Shown here: positions 43,221 through 52,131 of the stretch, one piece after another
How the letters are laid out: the number at the start of each line of letters is the position of its first letter
Numbering within the stretch: the first letter of the stretch is position 1
NCBI RefSeq assembly: GCF_002252675.1
Contig: NZ_NQKY01000008.1
Span: 77,841-141,840, forward strand
From: Synechococcus sp. BO 8801
GTDB taxonomy: Bacteria; Cyanobacteriota; Cyanobacteriia; PCC-6307; Cyanobiaceae
Direction of reading: 5' to 3'
Length of the DNA stretch: 64,000 nt
Position numbers and translations under genes: made by a program
Notes under the pieces: model-generated
What the model was told of the DNA's origin: nothing
Databases searched by the model: none
The model's input: only the letters and a program-made list of their open reading frames with translations

Positions 43221-44568
43221 GGGACGCACCGGGGTCGTCGAGGCGGGCCGCTTCCGTCAGCAGATCCTCCAGCAAGTCATTGGCCGCCACCGCCCCGCCT
43301 GCGGCACTGCCGGCGCCTGCGCCGCCCGAATGGGGCCATTCGCTGCCGGCGCTGGCGTGGCGGAAGCGGAGCCCCAGCAGCCGGCGCAGCCCCTCGCCCC
43401 GCCGGCGGCCCAGCCAGCGGTCCAGCCGTCCGGCGGGGGCCGGCGCCGGCTCGGAGGGGGCGTCCGGCAGGGGGGGCAGTTCCATCACCTGGTCGAGGGC
43501 GTGCCGCCACGCGGCCAGCGAGGCCGCCCCGCTGTAGCGCCCCGCCACCAGGGCGTGACCGGCCCTGGACAGCCGCTCCAGGAGGGCCGAGTCCCGCAGC
43601 CGCGCCAGTTCGCCGGCTGCGGCGTCCGTATCCCCGCAGGGGAACAGCAGGGCCGTGGCGTCGTGCACCAGGGCCCCCTCCAGGCCCGCTCCCACGTAGC
43701 GGCTGCTCACCACCGCCATGCCACTGGCCATGGCCTGCCAGGCCACGATCGGGCCCGTCTCCCAGGAGGAGGTGATCACCAGGGCATGGTGATGGCCGTA
43801 GATCTCCGCCGCCAGCCGGCCCTGGTCGACATGGCCGAGCATCCGCACGCGGCCGCGTTCGATCCAGGGGGCCAGGGAGGCCTCCAGGGCCGGACGCTCC
43901 CTGCCGTCACCGGCGATGCTGAGCTGGACGTCGATGCCCCTGGCCTGCAGCGCCTCCAGCAACGGCGGCAGATCGTGGACCCGCTTCTGGGGCTGCTCCA
44001 GCCGCCCCACCCAGGCCAGCCGCAGGGTGGTGGCCGGATCGCCGCCGGGGAGCTGCCAGGCCGGCACCGGCACGCCGTAGGGGGCGTAGAGCACCCGGGT
44101 CGGATCCATCCCGCTCCGCCCGCTCGCCAGCCGGCAGGCCAGGCGGTTGGTGGCGATCACCGCGTCGATGCCGGCGCCGTGAACGCGTAGGTCGCCGAAG
44201 TAGTCCGCCTGCAGCGCATGCAGGGTCATCACCACCCGTCCGTGGAACCGGCCCTGGCGCCGGGCCCGCTGGGCCGCGGGGTAGAGGTCGACCAGGTTGA
44301 CGCCGAGCACGAGCTCCGGGTCGAGCCGTCCGAGCAGGGTGGCGATGGCGCGGATCCGGCCTTCGGCGCTGCCGCTGGGGTTGACGATCGGCTCGGCCGC
44401 CAGGGCCGGATAGGCCCGGGCGTAGGGGCCATGGCGGTGATGGTCCCCGTCGGGCACCGCCACGGTCACCTCCAGCCCCCCCTCCCGCAGGCCCGGCACC
44501 AGGTTCGCCAGCCAGTCCTGGACACCGCCGAGCAGGTAGGCGGAGGGGGCGAGCACCAGCACCCTCAT
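43213..44568 (-). CDS. Family 4 glycosyltransferase with long C-terminal tail
   Basis: A 451-residue GT-B transferase: VLVLAPSAYLLGGVQDWLAN, LAWVGRLEQPQKRVHDLPPL, LSIAGDGRERPAL and SSWETGPIVAWQAMASGMAV. The last 90 residues form a Gly/Ala-rich and charged tail without clear structure (GRRRGEGLRRLLGLRF, then a Gly/Ser stretch). The ATG at 44568 is supported by overlap with the upstream stop (ATGA); the frame upstream of that is a shadow. Confidence 0.9.
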   Translation of the reverse strand: MRVLVLAPSAYLLGGVQDWLANLVPGLREGGLEVTVAVPDGDHHRHGPYARAYPALAAEPIVNPSGSAEGRIRAIATLLGRLDPELVLGVNLVDLYPAAQRARRQGRFHGRVVMTLHALQADYFGDLRVHGAGIDAVIATNRLACRLASGRSGMDPTRVLYAPYGVPVPAWQLPGGDPATTLRLAWVGRLEQPQKRVHDLPPLLEALQARGIDVQLSIAGDGRERPALEASLAPWIERGRVRMLGHVDQGRLAAEIYGHHHALVITSSWETGPIVAWQAMASGMAVVSSRYVGAGLEGALVHDATALLFPCGDTDAAAGELARLRDSALLERLSRAGHALVAGRYSGAASLAAWRHALDQVMELPPLPDAPSEPAPAPAGRLDRWLGRRRGEGLRRLLGLRFRHASAGSEWPHSGGAGAGSAAGGAVAANDLLEDLLTEAARLDDPGASHG

Positions 44569-45449
44569 GGCGTCCGATCCAGGTGCACGATCCCCGGGCC
44601 GGCCGCGTTCAGGGGCGGCACGGGCAGGTGCGGAAGGGGGGCGACGGGCCGCACGTGGTGGCCGAGCTGGCGGATGTAGGTCCCCTCCGGCTCCGGGCAG
44701 CGTTCCCACTTGCGGACGAACACCTCCTGGTTGGCGGAGGTGTACTTGCCCCAGACGCGCTCCGACTGGCCGTCGAAGGAGGTGGTGGCGGGCTGGTCGT
44801 TCGCATGGTGCAGATAGGGACAGGCCACTCCGCCGATCCGCACCCCCGCGAGGGACGCCCGGGCGGTGTAGTCCATGTCCTCGAAGCCGATGCCGCTGAA
44901 GCTCTGGTCGAAGGCGCCGATCTTCTCCCAGCAGCGGCGGGCGATGGCGAAGTGGGACCAGGTGTTGTTCAGCAGGCTGAGGTCCACCGACTCCCAGTCC
45001 ATCGCTTCGGCCCAGCGCCGCAGGTAGGGGTCGATGCGCAGATCGTCGTTGAGCACCAGGGTGGTGGCGGTGGGGCTGGCCTGGAGCAGCTCGTTCCACA
45101 TCTGGCAGAGCCCCACCACCCGCTCATGCAGCAGGAAGCGGCGATGGGGCGGCTCGCCGTCGGCCAGCTCGCGGCACAGCCGCTCCAGGTAGCGGCTCTG
45201 GCTGGCCCCATCGCCGTGGCCGTTGACCACCACCAGGATCGGCACCTCGGGAAAGCTGCGCCGCAGGGAGCGGTAGAGGGGACGGAAGTAGGTCTCGTAG
45301 CGGGCCTCGAAGGTGGTGATTGCGAAGCTGAAGCGGCCGCCGAGGGGCCGCCGCGGCGGCAGCAGGACCCTGGGGATGCGGCGGCGGCTGCCGTGGACCA
45401 CGGCGCGGGCGGCGAGGTAGAGGCGCAGGTTGAGGGAGGAGCGGTTCAT
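44565..45449 (-). CDS. GT-A family glycosyltransferase
   Basis: The 294-residue protein has a basic N-terminus, FSFAITTFEARYETYFRPLY, ILVVVNGHGDGASQ, TTLVLNDDLRIDPYLRRWAE (putative metal-binding Asp pair) and a late acidic motif SGIGFEDMDYTARA. It resembles transferases with a C-terminal galactosyltransferase-like acidic motif. The substrate is not predictable. It precedes a GT4 gene with ATGA overlap. Confidence 0.82.
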   Translation of the reverse strand: MNRSSLNLRLYLAARAVVHGSRRRIPRVLLPPRRPLGGRFSFAITTFEARYETYFRPLYRSLRRSFPEVPILVVVNGHGDGASQSRYLERLCRELADGEPPHRRFLLHERVVGLCQMWNELLQASPTATTLVLNDDLRIDPYLRRWAEAMDWESVDLSLLNNTWSHFAIARRCWEKIGAFDQSFSGIGFEDMDYTARASLAGVRIGGVACPYLHHANDQPATTSFDGQSERVWGKYTSANQEVFVRKWERCPEPEGTYIRQLGHHVRPVAPLPHLPVPPLNAAGPGIVHLDRTP

Positions 45450-45471
45450 GGCGGCGGTGGTGGGTGCTCCC

Positions 45472-46593
45472 TCAGGCGCGCCCCAGGGCGCCGATCGCCT
45501 CCACCAGGGCGCGATAGCGCTCCTGGGGGCGGATGTGATCGCGGAAGCAGCGGGCGCAGTCCTCCCGCCGGGCGTCCAGGTCGGCCCCCAGGTGGTGGGC
45601 CGCCGCCAGGAAGCCGGCGCCGTCGTCGACCATCACCCCGCAGCCGAAGTCCTCGACGAACTGGAAGCTGGGCTGGCGGCTGCAGATCACCGGCACCCCC
45701 ATGGCCAGGTACATGCACAGCCGGTTCGAGCTCACGCCCATGGCCTGGAACTGGGGCGCCGGATTGGTGTAGACGGCCAGGCCGATGTCGTAGCCCACGG
45801 CCGATCGCCAGGCTTCCTGCCAGGACAGCCGGCCGGTCTCGATGTGGAGCCGGCCCCCCAGGCTCAGGCGCCGCAGCAGGTAGAGCGCCAGGGGATCCAC
45901 CCCCAGGGGCTGGACCACGGCGCAGAGCGCCGGATCCTCGTGCAGGGCGTCGAGCAGCCAGTCGGCGCCGGCGGTGAGGTTGAAGCCCCCGGAGATGGCC
46001 AGGGTGAGGGCGTCCGGTGGCAGGCCCCAGCGCTGGCGAAGCTCCCGGCGCAGGACCTGATCCCGCTGTGGGGGCTGCCGGAAACAGCCGGGGTAGACCA
46101 GAACGGGCCGGGCCGGCGGCAGGCCGGCGTAGTCGCGCACCAGATCCACCCGGTGGGTGTCGTTGACGATGGTGAAGCGCGCCCGCCGGTAGGCCTGCAG
46201 GCAGAGCCCTTTCCAGCGTTCCGAGCGGGGGCCCCGGTAGCTGCCGGCGCGGATCTCGTCCCCCAGGACGAAGGAGGGACGGCGGTGCAGGCGGGCCAGC
46301 ACGCCCACCACGGCGATCGGATCCTCGGTGGTGCCCGAGAAGCAGGCGTAGCGGCGCCAGCGCGGCCGCCAGGCCTGGCTGAGCAGCCAGCGCATCGAGT
46401 AGGCCACCGGGTGGGTGCTGACCCGGTCGCCGTAGGGGGCGGTGCTGCCGCAGGGCCCGGGGGCGAAGACGTGGACGTCGTAGCCGTTCTCCAGCAGGGC
46501 GGAGATGATCGCCTCGTTGGGGGGCGAGTGCAGCAGCTCCGGCACCAGCAGGAAGTGGGCGGCGATCGGCCGTGGCGACGAGGGACCGGTCAT
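45472..46593 (-). CDS. Family 4-like glycosyltransferase
   Basis: The 373-residue GT-B-like protein starts AAHFLLVPELLHSPPNEAII, with LALVYTNP-like segment (GLAVYTNPAPQFQAMGVSSN), RLCMYLAMGVPVICSRQPSF and a Gly-rich loop (LAISGGFNLTAG). The conserved glutamate motif is less clear than in neighbouring family 4 enzymes, so catalytic activity is inferred. ATG 46593 is chosen because the upstream frame reads the antisense of the next gene. Confidence 0.78.
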   Translation of the reverse strand: MTGPSSPRPIAAHFLLVPELLHSPPNEAIISALLENGYDVHVFAPGPCGSTAPYGDRVSTHPVAYSMRWLLSQAWRPRWRRYACFSGTTEDPIAVVGVLARLHRRPSFVLGDEIRAGSYRGPRSERWKGLCLQAYRRARFTIVNDTHRVDLVRDYAGLPPARPVLVYPGCFRQPPQRDQVLRRELRQRWGLPPDALTLAISGGFNLTAGADWLLDALHEDPALCAVVQPLGVDPLALYLLRRLSLGGRLHIETGRLSWQEAWRSAVGYDIGLAVYTNPAPQFQAMGVSSNRLCMYLAMGVPVICSRQPSFQFVEDFGCGVMVDDGAGFLAAAHHLGADLDARREDCARCFRDHIRPQERYRALVEAIGALGRA

Positions 46594-46609
46594 GGAGGAA
46601 ACGATGGGG

Positions 46610-47494
46610 CTAGAGCGCCCTGGGGGTGCGGGTGGTGCTGAGGTCGGTGGGAAGCTCCAGCCTGCCGGCGCTGTAGTCCTCCAGCAGCCGGTGGGTGTAG
46701 GAGCGGATGAAGTCCACCGGGAAATCCTTGCGCGAGGGGTTCGGCGCCGTTTCGGTCTTCTCCCGGGCGGCGATCCGGTCGTACCAGTTGTGGTAGTGGG
46801 TGATCGTGCCGTCGAGCCCGTAGAAGTTGCCCAGGCCGTAGCGCAGGTAGGCCAGCTCGTCGCTCCAGATCGCCGGTGGGGAGGCCGGCGTGAACAACGG
46901 CTCGCTGGCCCGGTTGGACACATAGACGTCCATGGGCACCCAGCTGAGCCGGCGCTGCTTCAGTTCCATCGGCAGGTGGTGGGTGATGTGGGGGCCCTGG
47001 AAGTCCACCTCGTAGCGCGGCCGCGGGAACCGCCCCTTGCGCCGCCAGTGGAGGCGCCGGCAGCGGCGGAACCGCTGGGTGTGCATCAGCAGGAAGGAGC
47101 TCTCCGGCATGCCGGCACCGAAGGGGCGGGTGAGCGGTCCGCAGCCGATGTCCTGCGGTGACACCAGCGCCACCCCCTCGCTGAAACGCGAACGGCACAG
47201 CTGGAACCAGTCCGGTGCCAGCAGGATCACGTCCGCATGCAACAGCAGCGTGTACGGCGAACGGGAACGGTTCAGCAGGGCATTGAGCGCGGCCGGCTGG
47301 CTGCAGCGGCGCTGCACCACCTCGGCCCCCCGCTCTCTGGCGATCGCCACGGAGCGGTCGGTGGAGCCGTTGTCCAGCACGCAGACGTGCGTCTCCAGGC
47401 CCCGGGTGGTGCTCTGGAGCGCCTCCAGGCAGTGGGGCAGGAACAGCTCGCTGTTCCAGCTGGTGATGCCGACGAAGAGTTCGGGGGTCGTCAT
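46610..47494 (-). CDS. Family 2 glycosyltransferase (rhamnosyltransferase-like)
   Basis: A 294-residue GT-A protein with LFVGITSWNSELFLPHCLEA, VCVLDNGSTDRSVAIA, YTLLLHADVILLAPDWF (H-A-D in place of DxD) and FLLMHTQRFRR. The second half carries a conserved Trp-Tyr region (LGNFYGLDGTITHYHNWYDR). ATG 47494 overlaps the stop of the upstream transferase (ATGA). Confidence 0.88.
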   Translation of the reverse strand: MTTPELFVGITSWNSELFLPHCLEALQSTTRGLETHVCVLDNGSTDRSVAIARERGAEVVQRRCSQPAALNALLNRSRSPYTLLLHADVILLAPDWFQLCRSRFSEGVALVSPQDIGCGPLTRPFGAGMPESSFLLMHTQRFRRCRRLHWRRKGRFPRPRYEVDFQGPHITHHLPMELKQRRLSWVPMDVYVSNRASEPLFTPASPPAIWSDELAYLRYGLGNFYGLDGTITHYHNWYDRIAAREKTETAPNPSRKDFPVDFIRSYTHRLLEDYSAGRLELPTDLSTTRTPRAL

Positions 47495-48402
47495 GGTCGG
47501 GGGAGGAGCCGCAGGCGGCGCAGCAGCCGCACCGGCAGCTGGCGCTCCAGGGCCGAGAGCCGCTCGCCGAGGGCGGACTTCTCGGCCAGCAGCCGCTGCA
47601 CCAGGCGATCGAGTGAGGCGCTGGCGCCGTAGCGGGCGTAGATGGTGGCCAGTTCGGCCGGAAAACGTTCCCCCTGGCGCCGGGTCTTCACGGTGGGGTA
47701 GTAGCGCATCGCCCCCAGTTTCTCCTGGGTGACGCTGCCGGAGCAGCGCTGCGAGAAGCGCCACCAGAGGTCGTAGTCCATCAGCAGGCTGAGGGACTCG
47801 TCCACCTGCCCGCCGGCCTCCTGCCAGAGGGATGCGCTCCAGAAGCAGCTCTGCTGCAGCAGGAAGCAGCCATTCTCGATCGCCAGCAGGGTCTCCTCGG
47901 ATCCCTCCCGGCCCGGCACATGGCGCAGGAACTGCTGGTCGGCGCTGATGATGTCGCCGCTGCCGATCACCCAGCGGCGGCCGGGCTGGGCGGCGAAGCA
48001 GGCCAGCACGGTGTGGAAGGCACCGGGCAGGTAGAAATCGTCGGAGTTGAGCCAGGCCAGGATCGAACCGCTGGCCCGGCGGAACCCCTTGTTGATCGCG
48101 TCCGACTGGCCCCGGTCGGGCTCGCTGATCAGCACCGAGATCCAGGGGCGGTAGCGCTCCAGCACCGCCGGGGTGTCGTCGGTGCTGCCACCGTCCACGA
48201 CGATGATCTCGACGTTGTCGTAGCCCTGCCAGAGGATCGAGAGCAGGGTGTCCTCGATGTAGGCCCCCTGGTTGAGGGTGGGGATGACGATGGAGAAGAG
48301 CGGCCGGTCCGGGTCGCTGCGGAACCGATCGGGCACGGAAATCTCCGCGTCTGCGGACCAGCCGTAGAGGGGACGGGTTTCGGGCAGGGGCACCTCAGCC
48401 AT
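47491..48402 (-). CDS. Family 2 glycosyltransferase
   Basis: A 303-residue GT-A transferase typical of capsule and O-antigen loci: FSIVIPTLNQGAYIEDTLLS, VEIIVVDGGSTDDTPAVLER, SDAINKGFRRASGSILAWLN and SDDFYLPGAF as the metal site. The C-terminal part is LMDYDLWWRFSQR. The start overlaps the upstream GT4 stop by eight bases. Confidence 0.93.
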   Translation of the reverse strand: MAEVPLPETRPLYGWSADAEISVPDRFRSDPDRPLFSIVIPTLNQGAYIEDTLLSILWQGYDNVEIIVVDGGSTDDTPAVLERYRPWISVLISEPDRGQSDAINKGFRRASGSILAWLNSDDFYLPGAFHTVLACFAAQPGRRWVIGSGDIISADQQFLRHVPGREGSEETLLAIENGCFLLQQSCFWSASLWQEAGGQVDESLSLLMDYDLWWRFSQRCSGSVTQEKLGAMRYYPTVKTRRQGERFPAELATIYARYGASASLDRLVQRLLAEKSALGERLSALERQLPVRLLRRLRLLPRP

Positions 48403-49609
48403 GGTGGGGTCCGGCCGCGACGGCCCGTTCCATGCAGGCCAGCAGACGGGGCGCCACGTCGTCGATGCCGGACTCCCGCCACACCCTGGCCCGGCTGCGC
48501 TCCCCCAGGCGGCGCCGGCTGTCCGGGTCGTTGCTGAGCCGGTGCAGGGCGGCGGCGAAGGCTGCCAGGTCGAGGTAGGGGACGGCCAGCCCGCAGCCGT
48601 CGGCCACGAAGTCGACGATGCCGCCCCCGCCCTCGAAGCAGATGGTCGGCACGGCCGAGGCGGCGGCCTCGAGGGCCACCAGGGGATAGGGGTCCTCCCG
48701 CGACAGCAGGCCATGGACGGCGAAGCGGCCGATGACGCCGATGGCGGAGGGCCTCGGTGGCAGCAGCAGGACCCGGTGCTCGAGTCCCAGCAGCTGCAGA
48801 TCCCGCCGGGCCATCAGCACTTGCTCCTGCCCGGGGGAGGCCCCGAGCCAGACGGCCAGGAAGGGCTGGCCGGCGAAGACCCGCTCACATTCCTTGACCA
48901 GCAGGGGGAAGAGGTCGAAACCCTTGCGGGTGATCGCCTGGCCCGCGAAGCCGAACACGAAGGTGCCCGCCGCCAGGGCGGCGTCCAGGGGCTCCAGTGC
49001 GGGCTCCCCGCCGGGCTCCGCCTGCAGCGGCTCCGGCCCGGGCTGGCCCTGCCCGGGGGCGGAGAAGGGCAGGAATCCCGGAATCACCGTGCAGCGCTGC
49101 AGGGGCAGGCCGTGGTGGGTGTGCAGGGATTGCTTCACCCCTTCGGCGCAGGCCACCACGACGCTGGAGATGGACAGCTGGCGGGCCACGGCCTCCGGGC
49201 TGCTCATTGTGGCCAGGGTGGTTTCCAGTTCATGGACATGGCTGAGGCAGGCCGGGCGGGCCGGATCGGCGGCCAGGCCCCGGAGGTGCTGGCCCAGCAC
49301 CAGGGTGTTCAGATAGATCAGCTCGGGTCTGTGGCGCTGCACCGCCGCCTCCAGCAGTGCGGCAGGACTGCTGGCCCTTCCCCGCCCCAGCCGGGCGGCA
49401 ACACGCTCGCGCAGGGGCTGGAAGAGCGGCCGGCTCCAGGCCTCGGTGGGCGCCAGGGCTTCGAAATCGGGGCGCAGGGGGCCATCGCTGAGCAGCACCA
49501 CCGCCGGTTCGATGCCGCGCTTCTGCGCCATCAGCCAGCGCAGCAGCCAGAGCAGCAGCAGGGGGGCACCACTGCGGGTGGCCATGTGGGAGACGAACAG
49601 CACCCTCAT
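48395..49609 (-). CDS. Family 4 glycosyltransferase
   Basis: A 404-residue GT-B transferase: VLFVSHMATRSGAPLLLLWL, YLNTLVLGQHLRGL, FGFAGQAITRKGFDLFPLLV, and the E-x7-E-type region DPYPLVALEAAASAVPTICF. It overlaps the asparagine-synthetase-like gene upstream (ATGA) and a GT2 gene downstream. Acceptor and donor are unknown. Confidence 0.9.
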   Translation of the reverse strand: MRVLFVSHMATRSGAPLLLLWLLRWLMAQKRGIEPAVVLLSDGPLRPDFEALAPTEAWSRPLFQPLRERVAARLGRGRASSPAALLEAAVQRHRPELIYLNTLVLGQHLRGLAADPARPACLSHVHELETTLATMSSPEAVARQLSISSVVVACAEGVKQSLHTHHGLPLQRCTVIPGFLPFSAPGQGQPGPEPLQAEPGGEPALEPLDAALAAGTFVFGFAGQAITRKGFDLFPLLVKECERVFAGQPFLAVWLGASPGQEQVLMARRDLQLLGLEHRVLLLPPRPSAIGVIGRFAVHGLLSREDPYPLVALEAAASAVPTICFEGGGGIVDFVADGCGLAVPYLDLAAFAAALHRLSNDPDSRRRLGERSRARVWRESGIDDVAPRLLACMERAVAAGPHHG

Positions 49610-51156
49610 GGGGCGATCACCTGCTTCCAGACGATCAGGGTGAGCAGGAAGGCCAGGGTCCTGGTCCGGTCGGTGCCGCTGCGGTGGGCCTCCAGGATGC
49701 GCCCGATCAGCTCGGGATCGACCAGATCGTCGATCCGGCCGGCGTGCTCGAGCAGAAAGGCATGCATCCGCGGGTCGCGGTACCAGTCGGCGCTGAGGTC
49801 GTAGCTCACGTAGCGGGCCCGCCGCATCGGCGGCGTCCAGTAGAGGGGAGGGGCCTTGGGCAGCATGCGACGCCGGTCGAAGCCGTTCTCCTCCGGAAAC
49901 GTCAGCAGCTCGGGGCAGTTGCGGGCGATGGCATGGCGGTGCCAGTTGGAGCCCAGCTTCCAGCCATCGGGGAGGTTCCAGATCGCCTCGATCCAGCGGC
50001 GGTCGTGGAACGGGGAGCGCCAGGCACTGGAGGCCCGGTACATGCGGATGCCGTTGGCGTAGAAGTTGGGCACCCGCTGCTCGAAGTAGTAGCGGGTCAG
50101 GCCTTCCAGGAACCCACCGCGGCAGAAGCCCGCCAGGCGAGCGGCCCGACGGTCGCGACCCTCGGCCACCAGCTCGGCGGCCAGCGGCGGCGCCAGGTGC
50201 TGCAGCTCCTCGGCGGAGAAACTGGGGTGCCGGTTCAGTTTCATCCTCCAGAACCGGCCGAGGGCGACGTCGGGGGCCAGGGAAGCGAAGCGGCCCAGCC
50301 AGCCGCGGTCGAAGTAGTAGGAACGGGCGAATTCCCCCAGGGTGCCGACGAAGAACGTGGCCTCGGCGGGGATCTCGGCCTTGAGGGGATAGAGGAAGGT
50401 GTGCCAGTGCCAGGCGGTCTTGGTGCCGTTGGTGACGCTGGAGATGGTGGGCGCGTGGGCGAAGACGTCGTCGAGCTCCAGGCTGATCAGCTGGTGGGGC
50501 AGATCGAAGCGCTGGGCCATGCGGCGGGCCACCTGGACGTCGGTCGCGTCCTCCCGCCCCATCGTGATCAGATGGGGACGCAGGCCCTGGCGCAGCATCG
50601 ACGCCAGGATCACCCGCGAATCGAACCCGCCCGAAAGCGACAGATAGGGGTTGTCTCCCGCCAGCCGCAGGACCGAGGCGTTGAGTGCGTCGACGGCGTC
50701 ATCGGGGTCGGCGGGGGCCGGCGGGATGTGGTCGAGAACCGCGACGGAGTGGAGGGAGACCCTGCCATCGGTGAAGTGGAGGATGCTGCCGGGGGGCACC
50801 CGGCGGATCGCCGGGTGGAGGGTCTGGTTGTCGGTCAGGTTCTCCAGCTGGCAGAGATCGCCGAGGGCCTGCCAGTTCCAGCTCCAGGCCAGGCCACTGC
50901 GGCGCAGGATCTCGACGACCCGGTCGCCATGGAAGAGGCGGCCGTCGTGCTCGAGGACGTAGTAATGCGTGGCCCCCACCGGCGAGGTGACCACGGTCAC
51001 GTCCCCGGCGTCGGTCTCGATCACCAGCGCGTACTCCCCCTGGGTCTCGGCCAGGGCGCGGCTTCCCTGGCGCAGGAAGCGACCCAGCAGATCCGCCTCG
51101 GTGCTGTCGGCGTAGCCGATGCAGGTGAGCCGGTGGTCACCGATCTGGATGGTCAT
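49606..51156 (-). CDS. Asparagine-synthetase-like protein lacking the glutaminase cysteine
   Basis: The 516-residue protein has an N-terminal domain with the fold pattern of class II glutaminases (GEYALVIETDAGDVTVVTSP, RLFHGDRVVEIL) but starts MTIQIG, with no Cys2. The C-terminal synthetase domain is intact, with NPYLSLSGGFDSRVILASML as its PP-loop and TMGREDATDVQVARRMAQRF. It may use ammonia from a partner or an intramolecular amine, as beta-lactam synthetases and lasso-peptide cyclases do. It lies between GT8 and GT4 genes with ATGA overlaps on both sides, so a role in decorating a glycan or glycopeptide is inferred. Confidence 0.85.
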   Translation of the reverse strand: MTIQIGDHRLTCIGYADSTEADLLGRFLRQGSRALAETQGEYALVIETDAGDVTVVTSPVGATHYYVLEHDGRLFHGDRVVEILRRSGLAWSWNWQALGDLCQLENLTDNQTLHPAIRRVPPGSILHFTDGRVSLHSVAVLDHIPPAPADPDDAVDALNASVLRLAGDNPYLSLSGGFDSRVILASMLRQGLRPHLITMGREDATDVQVARRMAQRFDLPHQLISLELDDVFAHAPTISSVTNGTKTAWHWHTFLYPLKAEIPAEATFFVGTLGEFARSYYFDRGWLGRFASLAPDVALGRFWRMKLNRHPSFSAEELQHLAPPLAAELVAEGRDRRAARLAGFCRGGFLEGLTRYYFEQRVPNFYANGIRMYRASSAWRSPFHDRRWIEAIWNLPDGWKLGSNWHRHAIARNCPELLTFPEENGFDRRRMLPKAPPLYWTPPMRRARYVSYDLSADWYRDPRMHAFLLEHAGRIDDLVDPELIGRILEAHRSGTDRTRTLAFLLTLIVWKQVIAP

Positions 51157-52082
51157 CGGTTGGGCGGGACCAGCCTGCCGAGCATCGCCTTGCCGGCCCG
51201 CCTGACCCGGGAGCGCAGGCTTCGGAACCCCTCCCCCTGGGAGGGGTTGGGGATGCCCTCCAGGGGCAGGTGGCCCCAGGGGGTCTGCTGGCGGATCTCC
51301 AGGTAGCGCTGGCGCCAGGGGTGGGTGCAGCGATGGTGCCAGGGCTTGGCCACGCCCGAGCCCGCGAAGTGGATCACGGCGGGGTTCGCCCGGGCCAGTT
51401 CCGCCTGCCGGCCCAGGGGGGTGTCGGCAGCGGTGTACTCCGGATGCATCCAGAGGTGGGGCAGGGCATTGAAGCGCCAGTCGAGGGGACGCCAGCGGGC
51501 CTCGAGCAGGGAATTGAGCACGTCCTGGTCCCAGTGCTTGATCCGCTCGGGATGGGTGCGGGCGAACTCCAGTCCGTTGGCCAGGATGTTTTCCCGGCGC
51601 CAGCGGCCCAGATCGATGAGCATCGCTCCGGCATTGAAGACGAGGGAGCCTTCCGCCAGGCCGAGGCGGTTGCGGTCGAAGTCCTGGTTGTGCTCCTCCA
51701 CCGCACCGATGCTGTTCCCCTCCAGGGGCGACTCCCAGAGGTCCCGCAGCGCGTCGACCACGATCAGGTCGGAATCCAGGTAGAGGACCTTCTCCACCGC
51801 ATGGGGAAGGGCCGCCGGCAGCAGCAGCCGGAAATAGGTGGCCAGGCTGATGTGGCCGAAGACGGGAAAACCCGCGAGCATCTGCTCATCCAGCTGCAGA
51901 AAGGAGACTGAAGGAAGGAACTCACCGAGATAGGCCGCCAGCCGTGCCCGTTCCCCGGCATCGATGACACCGTGGAGGATATAGACACTGAGGCTTTCTG
52001 TTGGATTGGAGAGCTGCAGGGACTTCAGCATCACGGCGCAGTGCCGGATGTAGTTGTTGTCGATCGTGCAGGCAATGATCAT
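51153..52082 (-). CDS. Family 8 glycosyltransferase (LgtC-like)
   Basis: A 309-residue GT-A retaining transferase: ACTIDNNYIRHCAVMLKSLQ, HISLATYFRLLLP, VLYLDSDLIVVDALRDLW (DxD), FNAGAMLIDLGRWR, WDQDVLN and VIHFAGSGVAKPWHH. The motif order is that of galactosyl- and glucosyltransferases related to LgtC and GspA. The start codon is ATG at 52082, 50 bp from the ABC exporter stop. Confidence 0.95.
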   Translation of the reverse strand: MIIACTIDNNYIRHCAVMLKSLQLSNPTESLSVYILHGVIDAGERARLAAYLGEFLPSVSFLQLDEQMLAGFPVFGHISLATYFRLLLPAALPHAVEKVLYLDSDLIVVDALRDLWESPLEGNSIGAVEEHNQDFDRNRLGLAEGSLVFNAGAMLIDLGRWRRENILANGLEFARTHPERIKHWDQDVLNSLLEARWRPLDWRFNALPHLWMHPEYTAADTPLGRQAELARANPAVIHFAGSGVAKPWHHRCTHPWRQRYLEIRQQTPWGHLPLEGIPNPSQGEGFRSLRSRVRRAGKAMLGRLVPPNR

Positions 52083-52131
52083 GAGAACGTTTCGGGCTCC
52101 TGCAAGGTCGGCTCAGTGAGTGGGAAAGCCA

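Noticed and set aside
40719..43775. A 1018-codon open frame on the plus strand through three glycosyltransferase genes
   Set aside because: It lies antisense to conserved minus-strand genes, and its product is low-complexity Gly/Arg/Pro-rich sequence. In GC-rich DNA, long antisense frames are expected.
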